Source: OCS155 cluster bacterium AG-349-E07 (lineage in GTDB: Bacteria > Actinomycetota > Acidimicrobiia > Actinomarinales > Actinomarinaceae). Taken from it: a stretch of 64,000 bases of DNA. The notes below the pieces were generated by a model. The model was not told the origin of the DNA. It did no database searches and worked only from the letters and a program-made list of their open reading frames with translations. The number at the start of each line of letters is the position of its first letter. The first letter of the stretch is position 1. Below, piece after piece: positions 56,483-64,000 of this stretch. The position numbers were made by a program, and so were the translations under genes. The DNA is taken from NCBI GenBank assembly GCA_003281085.1, contig QCCZ01000001.1, forward strand, positions 278,688 through 342,687, read 5' to 3'.

Positions 56483-57302
56483 TAAATCACTTGAAAAAGA
56501 ACTAGATGGCGTATTCCATGCCTATCTTCTGTTTTCAAACTCGTCAAGAGAACTTATCAAACAAGCAAAGAAATTTGCAGGACTTATTGCGTTTAACGAT
56601 GAATCTATAGATGCCCATCCAGATATAAAAATAGTTGAATCTGACAATCTTCGTACATTAGGTGTTGAAGATATAAGGACAGTTATAACACAAGATAATC
56701 TTTCTCCAATTGAGGGAAGATATAAGGTCGTAATATTTCCACCACTAAAATCTTTGACTGAGGAAGCATCAAATGCACTTTTAAAGACTATAGAAGAGCC
56801 ATCAAAAACAAGCGTATTTTTGATACTGTCTACTGGGAATTTTTGGTCTCACAGTAGAGATGATTCAAACAATATGATTCTCTCAACTATAAAAAGTAGA
56901 TGTAGAACTATTTTTGTTGATACTGATAAAGATATAAAGTTTAATTATTCAGATGAAGACTTTATTGATTTTTTAGATTTTGAAATAGTTGATGGAAATC
57001 AGTCTTTTAAAAAAATTTTAAATATTTTAACTATCCAAAAAAAAGAGTTAAGTAATTTGATCCATTCATTTGCTCTAGTAAACGAATGTAAGAAAGTCAT
57101 TGATAATCTTGATGATGTATCTTTAACTCTTAATTCACTTATTGTTAGTTGTCTTGAGTATTTAACTAACTCAATAATCATTCAACAGAACATATCAAGA
57201 GAGATGTATGAATTTGCTGTCAAAGTTGAAATAGCTATGGCAGACATAAGTTCCGGCATGAGGCCGCAAGTAGTTTTAAGCAACTTGTCACTGGAGGTTT
57301 AA
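56469..57302 (+). CDS. holB: DNA polymerase III delta' subunit
   Basis: This clamp-loader subunit is a 277-residue protein whose best-conserved stretch is EEASNALLKTIEEPSKTSVFLIL near residue 97, followed by the STIKSRCRTIF sensor (SRC) motif near 137. No functional Walker A loop is visible, as usual for delta'. It is shorter than many homologues and lacks an obvious zinc module. Its position directly after tmk supports the call. ATG at 56469 overlaps tmk. Confidence 0.85.
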   Translation: MTKLNKSLEKELDGVFHAYLLFSNSSRELIKQAKKFAGLIAFNDESIDAHPDIKIVESDNLRTLGVEDIRTVITQDNLSPIEGRYKVVIFPPLKSLTEEASNALLKTIEEPSKTSVFLILSTGNFWSHSRDDSNNMILSTIKSRCRTIFVDTDKDIKFNYSDEDFIDFLDFEIVDGNQSFKKILNILTIQKKELSNLIHSFALVNECKKVIDNLDDVSLTLNSLIVSCLEYLTNSIIIQQNISREMYEFAVKVEIAMADISSGMRPQVVLSNLSLEV

Positions 57303-57305
57303 AAT

Positions 57306-58130
57306 ATGAACAAATTGACCCTTTTAGGTACAGGCTGTCCAAGCCCAAGTCATTTAAGATATGGACCAAGTAGTTTAGTTTCCTATGAAGGAACAAATTA
57401 TTTAATTGATGCTGGTTCGGGAGTTACTCAAAGGCTAAGTGAAGTAGGTATAAAGCCAGGAGAAATAGACTATTTTTTTATTACCCATTTACACTCTGAT
57501 CATATTGTTGATTTATATCAATTATTCATATCTGGATGGCACACTGGGAGAGAAACTAAATTTAAAGTATTTGGCCCGAAAGGTCTAAAAAGCCATTTCG
57601 ATAAAATCTTTGAAGCTTATAAAGAAGAATTAGATTTACGAAAAGAATGGGAGAAAAGACCTAACGTAGAGGGATTAGCATATGAAATTACCGAAATTAA
57701 TAATGAATTAAAAATCGAGCTTGATAACGCAACTATAGAAAGTGTAAAAGTGGACCACCATCCTGTTGATCCTGCATTTGGGTATAAATTTATTCTTGGA
57801 CCAAAAAATATAATTTTTTCTGGAGATACTCGATACTGTGAGGTTCTAGAAAAATCTTCAAAAGATGCCGATATTTTAGTACATGAAGTGTTTGTGGGTT
57901 TGGATTATGATCCAGTACGAATGTCATCGGACACGATTGAAAATATAAGTGATTATCATACAACCCCAGAAGAAATTGGGGTATTAGCCAGTAATGCAAG
58001 TGTTAAAAAATTAATCTTAAACCATTTTGTACCTCCTGTTTTTGATGAAGATGTCTTAGTAGAGAGAATTGCTAAACATTTTGATGGAGAAATTGTAGTT
58101 GGTAAAGATTTGATGCAGTTTGATATCTAA
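57306..58130 (+). CDS. Metallo-beta-lactamase-fold hydrolase (RNase Z-like)
   Basis: This 274-residue protein has the zinc motif FITHLHSDHIVDLYQLF (HxHxDH) near residues 57-73, DHHPVDPAFGYKF near 148, FSGDTRYCEVLE (Asp ligand) near 172 and LNHFVPP (His) near 238. The start LTLLGTGCPSPSHLRYGPSSLV is typical of RNase Z/arylsulfatase-like members. It may process tRNA 3' ends or hydrolyse a small molecule; sequence alone does not decide. It follows holB by 3 bp. Confidence 0.88.
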   Translation: MNKLTLLGTGCPSPSHLRYGPSSLVSYEGTNYLIDAGSGVTQRLSEVGIKPGEIDYFFITHLHSDHIVDLYQLFISGWHTGRETKFKVFGPKGLKSHFDKIFEAYKEELDLRKEWEKRPNVEGLAYEITEINNELKIELDNATIESVKVDHHPVDPAFGYKFILGPKNIIFSGDTRYCEVLEKSSKDADILVHEVFVGLDYDPVRMSSDTIENISDYHTTPEEIGVLASNASVKKLILNHFVPPVFDEDVLVERIAKHFDGEIVVGKDLMQFDI

Positions 58131-58184
58131 TAGAAATATGCTTTTTTCTTTTTAAACTTTAATTTTAAATTGTAAAATATTTAC

Positions 58185-59453
58185 ATGACAGTTCCAGTAA
58201 TTCCAAGCCTTCCTATCATTGGTCATTCTTTACCTTTTCAACGTAATGCGCTTAAATTTACTTCTGAAATGCAAGAAAAATATGGAGATGTATTTCAGAT
58301 TTCATTGTTAAATGAAAAGTTTATTGCACTTTTAACCCCAGAGGCTACAAAAGATATTTTTTTAGATAAAGACGATCTATTTTCTTCGAAGGAAGGTTGG
58401 GCAGTATCACTAGGACCAACTTTTGAAAATGGGTTAATGTTAAGAGATTTTGATGATCACAAATATCATAGAACTTTACTGCAAGATTCTTTTCGACACG
58501 ATGCAATTCATGGATATTTAGAAATCATTCAACCAATTATTAATCAATGGGTAGAAAACTTAAAGAAAGCTGGGAGCTTTAATTTGTATCAATCTGTTAA
58601 ACAGCTCATGTTTGATATTTCTCTAAGTCTTTTTTTTCTTGATGTAAAACAAGACGAATCTGAAAAGTTAAACAAACTTTTTATGGATTCAATTGCTTCT
58701 GCAACTTCTGCAATAAGGTGGCCACTGCCATTTACCAAAATGAAAAAAGGACTCAAAGCACGTGAGTTTTTGCTTGATTATTTTGAATCAAAAGCAGGAC
58801 TTATTAATGATGACAGTAAAAAGACTTTATTTGCTGAATTAGTAAATACAAATAAAGGGGATGCGGGATTAACAAATTTTGAGATAGCTGAGCACATGAT
58901 TTTTTTACTGTTGGCAGCTCACGACACTACAACTATCACTCTTACAAATTCAATTTATAGCTTGTCTCAAAATGTAGATTTCAGGAATGACTTAATTAAA
59001 GAAGCAAATGAAGTTAATCATTCTGACATCTCCTCATTGAAGAATGGATTAGTAGGGGAATCAATATTTAAAGAAGCCATGAGATATTATCCACCTGTGC
59101 CATTTTCAATCAGATATGTTGTAAGGGATACCGAAATTCAGAGTTACCCACTTAAAGCAGGCACTTATGTGACGATAAGTCCATTACTTTTACATCACGA
59201 TGATAGGTACTGGGACAATCCAGATGCTTTTGATCCATATAGATTTATTGATCCAAACTATCATAACAAAGCTTATTTTCCATTTGCTGGAGGGGCTCAT
59301 ACATGTTTAGGTAAGTTCTTTGCAAGCTATATTTACAAAAATGTAATCTACAAATTTGTTCAAAATATTGACAATTTTGAAATAGATGAATCCCTTGAAA
59401 TAAGGCCAACCCCGATACCACATCCAGTTAAGGATGTGCTTGTTTCAGCCTAA
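58185..59453 (+). CDS. Cytochrome P450
   Basis: This 422-residue heme monooxygenase has an oxygen-binding I-helix with LLAAHDTTT near residue 246, the ExxR pair in KEAMRYYPP near 300 and the heme loop FPFAGGAHTCLGKFF near 366 (Cys thiolate). Its N-terminus PSLPIIGHSLPF resembles class I soluble P450s of the CYP51/CYP120-like type, with no membrane anchor. The substrate is unknown, and no ferredoxin or reductase gene is adjacent. It converges with the glycosylase gene through a 4-bp CTAA overlap. Confidence 0.92.
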   Translation: MTVPVIPSLPIIGHSLPFQRNALKFTSEMQEKYGDVFQISLLNEKFIALLTPEATKDIFLDKDDLFSSKEGWAVSLGPTFENGLMLRDFDDHKYHRTLLQDSFRHDAIHGYLEIIQPIINQWVENLKKAGSFNLYQSVKQLMFDISLSLFFLDVKQDESEKLNKLFMDSIASATSAIRWPLPFTKMKKGLKAREFLLDYFESKAGLINDDSKKTLFAELVNTNKGDAGLTNFEIAEHMIFLLLAAHDTTTITLTNSIYSLSQNVDFRNDLIKEANEVNHSDISSLKNGLVGESIFKEAMRYYPPVPFSIRYVVRDTEIQSYPLKAGTYVTISPLLLHHDDRYWDNPDAFDPYRFIDPNYHNKAYFPFAGGAHTCLGKFFASYIYKNVIYKFVQNIDNFEIDESLEIRPTPIPHPVKDVLVSA

Positions 59454-60055
59454 GATTCAATAAAATGCCAAAGATGTAAGCACGCAATAGTTTTATAAGG
59501 GTCCCACTTTTTTGCATATTTATCATATTTCTCAAAATCGCTAGTTTTTTTGACCATTTTAAGTTCTTCCATTGCGACCCTAATAGCAGCATCTCCGCTA
59601 GAAAAAATATTTTTGTTTCTAACACAAAACATCTCAAACATCTCAATACTCCATTTACCGATTCCAAAAATTTTAATTAGATTATCGTATCGTTCCTTCT
59701 CGGACATCCTATAGAGATTTTTAGAATTTGGATTCTGACTAAAGAACAACACTAACGATTTAATAGACTTAGCCTTGTTTTTACTTAATCCGAGGCTTTT
59801 TATTTGACTGACAGTAAGGTTTTTGAAACTTAAAATTTTAAAACTTTCTTCATTGAGTTGTTTCAACATTTTTTCTATAATGCCTTTGGCAGCTTTTGTG
59901 GAAATGAACTGTGAAATAACAATATTTACTAACTCATTAAACGGGTCTATTTTTTTGATTGAAAATATTAGATGACCATTATTTTCAATAACTTTGCCTA
60001 ATTTTGGATCACTTTTTATTAAACTTTTTTCAGCTTTTGAAAAATTTTTATTCAT
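59450..60055 (-). CDS. DNA-3-methyladenine glycosylase II-like (HhH-GPD)
   Basis: This 201-residue base-excision repair protein has the helix-hairpin-helix IFGIGKWSIEMFEMFC near residue 136 and the catalytic Asp in SSGDAAIRVAM near 158. It matches the catalytic domain of AlkA-type glycosylases, which remove alkylated bases. The extra N-terminal AlkA domain is absent, so it is a minimal form. Its start overlaps the upstream MFS stop by 4 bp. Confidence 0.88.
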   Translation of the reverse strand: MNKNFSKAEKSLIKSDPKLGKVIENNGHLIFSIKKIDPFNELVNIVISQFISTKAAKGIIEKMLKQLNEESFKILSFKNLTVSQIKSLGLSKNKAKSIKSLVLFFSQNPNSKNLYRMSEKERYDNLIKIFGIGKWSIEMFEMFCVRNKNIFSSGDAAIRVAMEELKMVKKTSDFEKYDKYAKKWDPYKTIACLHLWHFIES

Positions 60056-61230
60056 TCAATATTTAACTTATTTAAATTTTTTAAATTGTAAAATAAAAAA
60101 ACACTTACAGCAATTCCTACAAAAGATAGACCTCTAAATCCAATTAGCAAGTAGCTTAAGCCCAAAGAAGTATGAGCTACAAAACTTCCTAAGAAAACAA
60201 AAGAGTCGCTTTTTATGTTTAAGGGAGTTCTGTATTTGATTGAAAATTTTGAGATAGCTGCACTAATGGCAACATAATTAAAATTCCATCCAAGTCCTAG
60301 TAGGTATAAACCTATTTTTAACGCTGTAGGTCCAGAATTAGTAAAAGTAATTAAGCAACTTATAAATAAAATTACTGTTCCTACATATGTAAATTTTTTG
60401 TATCCGTATTTATCTACGTAATTTCCGAGAATGGGTGAAAATAGAAACATCCCTAACGTGTGATAGCTAATAATAATTCCAACCAGCTGAACGGTTTCAC
60501 CTATATCTTGTATATGTAATGGTGTAGCTGACATTATTACAACCATTGTGAAATGATTTAAAACCAAAAGTAGTGATAATAAGTTACCATTTTTCTTATT
60601 AGAGTTTTGATTATTTGATTCACTTTCTAAATTACTCGGACTCCTTAAAATACTTTTTTTTGAGGTAAATATAAATAGAGAAGATGCTGCAAATAGCATC
60701 CCAACTAATGCAATTACATAACCAACTATTAGTTCTGAGTTAAATATATTTTCAAAAAAATTAGAATAACTTCCAACCATACGTGGTCCAAATACAGATC
60801 CAAAAACTGAAAACCACACAGCTAGAGACAATGCAGTAGCTTTAAATTTTTCACTAGCAACAAATGAAGCAGCGTATCTAGTTTGGAGTGTTGCTGACTG
60901 GCCAATCCCTAGGATAAAAGCCCCAAATAATAACATTACAAACGAGTCAACTATTAGGCTGTAAAACATAATTGCCCCTCCAAAAGCACCAATTAAAAAG
61001 GTAAAAGCTAGAGCGTTAAGTTGAGAATTGTTTTTTGATATTAAATATATCATTCGAGTTCCTAAGACTGCACCCCCTACCCCTACTGCATTTGGAAAAC
61101 CAACAAAAAGTGGATTGCTAGAAACTTCTCTTGCAGCGAGTACGGTGACAGTAATAGAAGCTATAAAACCTATAGAAGAAAAAGCTACAGACAAAAGGAG
61201 GCTTGAAATTTTTCTTATCTCGCTAAGCAT
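60052..61230 (-). CDS. MFS transporter
   Basis: This 392-residue protein has about 12 hydrophobic helices with a central charged loop (about 193-215, rich in Asn/Ser). NYVDKYGYKKFTYVGT in the second half matches MFS motif A. It belongs to the drug/metabolite exporter-like majors; cargo is unknown. The start codon ATG 61230 lies in a region divergent from metK. It overlaps the AlkA-like gene by 4 bp. Confidence 0.85.
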   Translation of the reverse strand: MLSEIRKISSLLLSVAFSSIGFIASITVTVLAAREVSSNPLFVGFPNAVGVGGAVLGTRMIYLISKNNSQLNALAFTFLIGAFGGAIMFYSLIVDSFVMLLFGAFILGIGQSATLQTRYAASFVASEKFKATALSLAVWFSVFGSVFGPRMVGSYSNFFENIFNSELIVGYVIALVGMLFAASSLFIFTSKKSILRSPSNLESESNNQNSNKKNGNLLSLLLVLNHFTMVVIMSATPLHIQDIGETVQLVGIIISYHTLGMFLFSPILGNYVDKYGYKKFTYVGTVILFISCLITFTNSGPTALKIGLYLLGLGWNFNYVAISAAISKFSIKYRTPLNIKSDSFVFLGSFVAHTSLGLSYLLIGFRGLSFVGIAVSVFLFYNLKNLNKLNIE

Positions 61231-61277
61231 ATAAGAAGGTTAGCTAACTTAGTAACTTAAACTTTTACATATGTTCT

Positions 61278-61305
61278 TTGAAAAAAAAATATATTTTATT
61301 ACTAT
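61278..61305 (+). promoter_or_regulatory. Candidate promoter of metK
   Basis: TTGAAA (61278-61283) and TACTAT (61300-61305) are spaced 16 bp apart. The predicted start at about 61312 lies exactly before the riboswitch, which supports the call. Confidence 0.5.
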
Positions 61306-61312
61306 GAGTTTT

Positions 61313-61402
61313 GCATAAAGAGAGGGAAGCCTCAGCAACCTAGATTGCCAACTAAGGTGCTTTTTGATGTGGTTATTACAACAAAAAATGGCTTTTTCCT
61401 TT
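61313..61402 (+). ncRNA. SAM riboswitch (SAM-I/IV type) in the metK leader
   Basis: The leader contains the conserved core CAGCAACC (61333-61340) followed by CTAAGGTGC (61352-61360), as in the SAM-I/SAM-IV clan. P3 is CCTAG paired with CTAAGG. Its loop bases GCCA (61347-61350) can pair with TGGC (61389-61392), a SAM-IV-like pseudoknot. P1 pairs weakly (ATAAAG with CTTTTAT). The ribosome binding site AAGGAG (61411) follows 9 nt after the aptamer, so control is probably translational. It senses S-adenosylmethionine, the product of metK. Confidence 0.85.
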
Positions 61403-61422
61403 TATTTAATAAGGAGTTTTAA

Positions 61423-62511
61423 TTGTTTAAATATGTCACAGCTGAAACTGTATCTCCCGGACATCCAGATAAAATAGCAGATTTAATTTCAGATTATGTT
61501 TTAACCAAAGCTTTAGAGAATAATCCTTCATCAAGAGTGGCTGTAGAAACAGTTTTAACTGGAACAAAAGGTGGCGGTCTAGTAATGGTTGGTGGAGAAA
61601 TAAGTGAAATTGCAAATATTTCTACAGAAGACATTAAAACAATTGTTCATGAAGCACTTAGCAAAACTATAAAAACTAGTTTTGAAGACTTTGATCTTGA
61701 TAGATTAAATATTTATAACGAACTAACACCTCAGTCAGAAGAAATAAGGGCAGCAGTAGAAGAAGACGAAGACCAAGGAGCGGGGGACCAGGGAATAATG
61801 ATTGGATTTGCAACTAATAAAACAGAGTCTTTTATGCCTCCAACATTTGATATTTCTAGAAATATACAAAAGACATTGTGGGATTTACAAAATTCAGACC
61901 CAATGCTTGACCTTGATTCAAAAGTTCAGGTAACTACTGGGGGAGATAAAGCAAAAGTAGTTGTGTCAACTCAACATAAAAAAGAGATTAATATTCAAAA
62001 ACTTTACGATCAGGTGTCAGAAATTGTAGAAAATCATGTAAATCAGAATTTTCAATTGGATTTAAATCCTTCAGGGTCTTTTGTTAAAGGAGGTCCAGCA
62101 GGTGATACTGGTTTAACAGGTAGAAAAATTGTAGTAGACGCATATGGTCCATCTGTACCGGTAGGCGGTGGAGCATTTTCGGGTAAAGACCCTAGCAAGG
62201 TTGATAGATCAGCTGCCTATGCAGCAAGACATTTAGCAAAAAACATTGTTTTTCATAAACTTGCTGATGAATGTCTTGTTAGAGTGTCCTATGCTATAGG
62301 AAAAGCAGAGCCGTATGAATTGACAGTTAACACCTTTGATACTTCAAATGTTAAAGAAAATGTCATTAATGACTTTGTCAATAAGTTTGACATGAAACCT
62401 GGAGCAATTATTGAGAGACTCGACTTAATAAATGTCAACTATAGAATAGATACACTTTTTTCCCACTTTGGTCATGATGATAGAAATTGGGAAAAAATAG
62501 AAAATATTTAG
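61423..62511 (+). CDS. metK: S-adenosylmethionine synthetase
   Basis: MetK makes SAM from methionine and ATP. The 362-residue protein has GHPDKIADLISDYVL near residue 13, the signature GAGDQGIMIGFATN near 117 and the second signature GGGAFSGKDPSKVDRSAAYAAR near 246. It is slightly shorter than the usual 380-400. The start is TTG at 61423 with AAGGAG 7 nt upstream; no in-frame ATG is near. A SAM riboswitch lies in its leader. Confidence 0.96.
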   Translation: MFKYVTAETVSPGHPDKIADLISDYVLTKALENNPSSRVAVETVLTGTKGGGLVMVGGEISEIANISTEDIKTIVHEALSKTIKTSFEDFDLDRLNIYNELTPQSEEIRAAVEEDEDQGAGDQGIMIGFATNKTESFMPPTFDISRNIQKTLWDLQNSDPMLDLDSKVQVTTGGDKAKVVVSTQHKKEINIQKLYDQVSEIVENHVNQNFQLDLNPSGSFVKGGPAGDTGLTGRKIVVDAYGPSVPVGGGAFSGKDPSKVDRSAAYAARHLAKNIVFHKLADECLVRVSYAIGKAEPYELTVNTFDTSNVKENVINDFVNKFDMKPGAIIERLDLINVNYRIDTLFSHFGHDDRNWEKIENI

Positions 62512-62536
62512 AAGTCTTAAAAACTTTTGATATAAT
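62508..62536 (+). promoter_or_regulatory. Candidate promoter of metY
   Basis: TTAGAA (62508-62513), 17 bp, then TATAAT (62531-62536), a perfect -10 box. The predicted start near 62543 abuts the riboswitch, which makes the assignment more credible than motif matching alone. Confidence 0.6.
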
Positions 62537-62546
62537 TTTTAATAAC

Positions 62547-62641
62547 ATAAAGAGAAGGTTAAGGCCTCGGCAACCTGGAAGACTATCCAAGGTGCCTGAA
62601 GATGTGGCAGAAATGCAACTAAATAGTCAAAGTCCTTCTCC
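62547..62641 (+). ncRNA. SAM riboswitch (SAM-I/IV type) in the metY leader
   Basis: The core is CTCGGCAACC (62566-62575) and CCAAGGTGCC (62587-62596), matching the SAM-I/IV clan. P1 is GAGAAGG (62552-62558) with CCTTCTC (62634-62640). P3 is CCTGGA with TCCAAGG. The P3 loop GACTA (62581-62585) pairs with TAGTC (62624-62628), a pseudoknot of SAM-IV kind. TTCTCC (62636-62641) is also complementary to the ribosome binding site GGAGAA (62650-62655), which points to control of translation. Confidence 0.9.
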
Positions 62642-62659
62642 AAATTAAAGGAGAAATTT

Positions 62660-63940
62660 ATGAAGTTTAATTCAAAACTAATACATGCAGGTTGGGATTC
62701 TGATGAAAATTCTGAAGGATCAATAACAGTTCCTATTTATAGAACAACAGCCTATCAATTTAACAATACCGAACACGCTGCAAACCTATTTGGCTTAAAA
62801 GAGTTTGGTAATATTTACTCTAGATTAGGCAACCCAACAGTTGGAGCATTGGAAGCTAGATTAACAGCCCTTGAAGAAGGTGCTATGTGTGTAGCATTAT
62901 CCTCAGGAACCTCTGCTGTGATGTACTCACTAATCAACATCATGAGTCAGGGGGATAATTTTGTTACTGCAAATCAACTTTACGGCGGAACCTATACAAT
63001 GTTTGATAATATCTTGCCAGAATATGGTATAAATTCTAAAAAAGTAGATATTACTGATTTAGAAGCTGTTGAAGCAGCAATTGATGAAAAGACTCGAGCA
63101 ATTTATTGTGAGACAATAACCAACCCAGGATTAGTTGTTGCTGACATATCAGCTTTAGCAGATATTGCACATTCAAAGGGAATTCCTTTAATTGTAGATG
63201 CTACCTTCACAACATCAGCCATACTAAAACCTTTTGAATATGGTGCGGACATCGTTGTCTACTCATTAACTAAATGGATGTCGGGTCATGGAAGAGTTAT
63301 TGCAGGTGCAGTGATTGAAAAAGGTGGTTTTGATTGGGGTAATGGTAATTTTCCACTTTATGATAAACCCGATACCAGTTATGGAGGTATGAGATGGGGT
63401 CATGACCTAGGTGATTTAGGAAATGTTGCATACTCACTCAGATTGAGAACAGTTCCTTTGCGAAATCTTGGTGCAAATATGTCTCCAGATACTGCTTTTG
63501 AAGTTATGAGTGGCCTCGAAACACTGGCTCTAAGAATGGAACGTCATTGTGAGAATGCAATTAAAGCTGCGGAATATTTGACTAAACACGATCTTGTAGA
63601 GTGGGTTAGGTTTCCTGGACTCAAAGATGATCCAGCATATGATCTGTCAGAAAAGTATTTAAAAGGTACTGGTGGAACAATGGTGGTCTTTGGGATTAAA
63701 GGCGGAAAAGATGCTGGACAAAAATTTATAGATAATTTAAAAATGTTCAGACATGTTGCAAATGTTGGAGACACTAGATCTTTAGCTATTCACCCAGCAA
63801 CAACTACACATTCTCAATTAGATGAAGATCAACTTATTGCAGCGGGCTCACCACCTGAACTAATAAGACTTTCAATAGGCATTGAAGATATTGACGACAT
63901 CATTGAGGATCTTTCACAAGCACTTGAAAGTACAAAATAG
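62660..63940 (+). CDS. metY: O-acetylhomoserine sulfhydrylase (PLP trans-sulfuration family)
   Basis: This enzyme makes homocysteine from O-acetyl- or O-succinylhomoserine and sulfide in methionine synthesis. The 426-residue protein starts KLIHAGWDSDENSEGSITVPIY and has YSRLGNPTVGALEARLTALE near 53 and ALSSGTSAVMYSL near 79 (PLP phosphate). The PLP lysine is in VVYSLTKWMSGHGRVIAGAV near 203. The long insert after the lysine separates MetY from shorter MetB/MetZ. It is preceded by its own SAM riboswitch, which supports the methionine role. Confidence 0.93.
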   Translation: MKFNSKLIHAGWDSDENSEGSITVPIYRTTAYQFNNTEHAANLFGLKEFGNIYSRLGNPTVGALEARLTALEEGAMCVALSSGTSAVMYSLINIMSQGDNFVTANQLYGGTYTMFDNILPEYGINSKKVDITDLEAVEAAIDEKTRAIYCETITNPGLVVADISALADIAHSKGIPLIVDATFTTSAILKPFEYGADIVVYSLTKWMSGHGRVIAGAVIEKGGFDWGNGNFPLYDKPDTSYGGMRWGHDLGDLGNVAYSLRLRTVPLRNLGANMSPDTAFEVMSGLETLALRMERHCENAIKAAEYLTKHDLVEWVRFPGLKDDPAYDLSEKYLKGTGGTMVVFGIKGGKDAGQKFIDNLKMFRHVANVGDTRSLAIHPATTTHSQLDEDQLIAAGSPPELIRLSIGIEDIDDIIEDLSQALESTK

Positions 63941-64000
63941 CTCTAATAAGTTTTTCATTCCACAATTGTTTAAAAAAATAATTAAAAACTTCTTATAAAC
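63941..64000. other. Non-coding tail of the window
   Basis: The last 60 bases after metY are AT-rich. I see no hairpin with a T-run, no coding start and no RNA motif. Confidence 0.6.

Overview
This 64 kb window comes from a strongly AT-rich, very compact bacterial chromosome. I see about 60 protein genes and one tRNA gene. There is no rRNA, CRISPR array, insertion sequence or prophage, and no gene-free stretch longer than about 200 bp. The gene content suggests a streamlined, aerobic, probably marine actinobacterium of the low-GC Acidimicrobiia/Actinomarinales kind. The evidence is a caa3-type oxidase operon with a small subunit IV and CtaG, an F420-type luciferase-like oxidoreductase, an EtfD-like Fe-S quinone reductase, a large acyl-CoA dehydrogenase, a P450, a proton-pumping pyrophosphatase, and tiny or overlapping gene spacings. 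The taxonomic placement is inference from gene content and base composition; no database search was possible.

Layout. 1-1 kb: the N-terminal part of dnaK behind a small Cys/His protein, preceded by a perfect 10-bp palindrome. 1.1-4.1 kb: proC and an EtfD-like membrane Fe-S oxidoreductase. 4.1-12.8 kb: small membrane proteins, a MobA/MocA-like nucleotidyltransferase, a DUF4332 protein, nadE, a class IV aminotransferase, selD, a hydrolase, a glycosyltransferase and rmuC. 12.8-17.9 kb (minus strand): a CoA-binding protein, acyl-CoA dehydrogenase, PfkB kinase and a cupredoxin/beta-helix/membrane fusion lipoprotein. 18-25 kb (minus strand): an SDR, then the cytochrome oxidase block ctaC-D-E-F-G plus an unknown membrane protein, with ctaB and lgt divergent. 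26.7-34.1 kb (minus strand): Ca/Na exchanger, F420-type oxidoreductase, pepN, gnd, hflX, a possible Cpn10-like protein and a selenocysteine tRNA. 34.2-40.3 kb: a membrane HTH protein, ctaA, a sigma-70 factor, tldD/tldE and a phosphodiesterase. 40.3-46.1 kb: a photolyase-related protein, indoleamine dioxygenase, alanine dehydrogenase and leuCD. 46.2-54.5 kb: a cation/proton antiporter, hppA, a double histidine phosphatase, a glycosyltransferase and topA. 54.5-61.2 kb: MFS, tmk, holB, a metallo-beta-lactamase protein, P450, an AlkA-like glycosylase and a second MFS. 61.3-64 kb: metK and metY, each behind its own SAM riboswitch.

The most notable content is a selenocysteine system that ordinary ORF calling misses. 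The supplied ORF track starts selD at an internal TTG (8890). The real gene starts at 8680 with a strong ribosome binding site and reads through an in-frame TGA at codon 12, in the catalytic G-U-A-C-K position. A long hairpin follows the TGA immediately. About 25 kb away lies a 92-nt tRNA with a UCA anticodon and a long variable arm, which is tRNA-Sec. selA, selB and other selenoproteins are not visible here and would have to lie elsewhere.

Other points of interest are two SAM-I/IV-type riboswitches whose loop pseudoknots covary, a lipoprotein joining a copper site, a NosD-like beta-helix and a membrane domain, a palindrome at the dnaK operon, and the fact that all eight convergent gene junctions overlap or lie within 2 nt of each other, leaving no room for intrinsic terminators.
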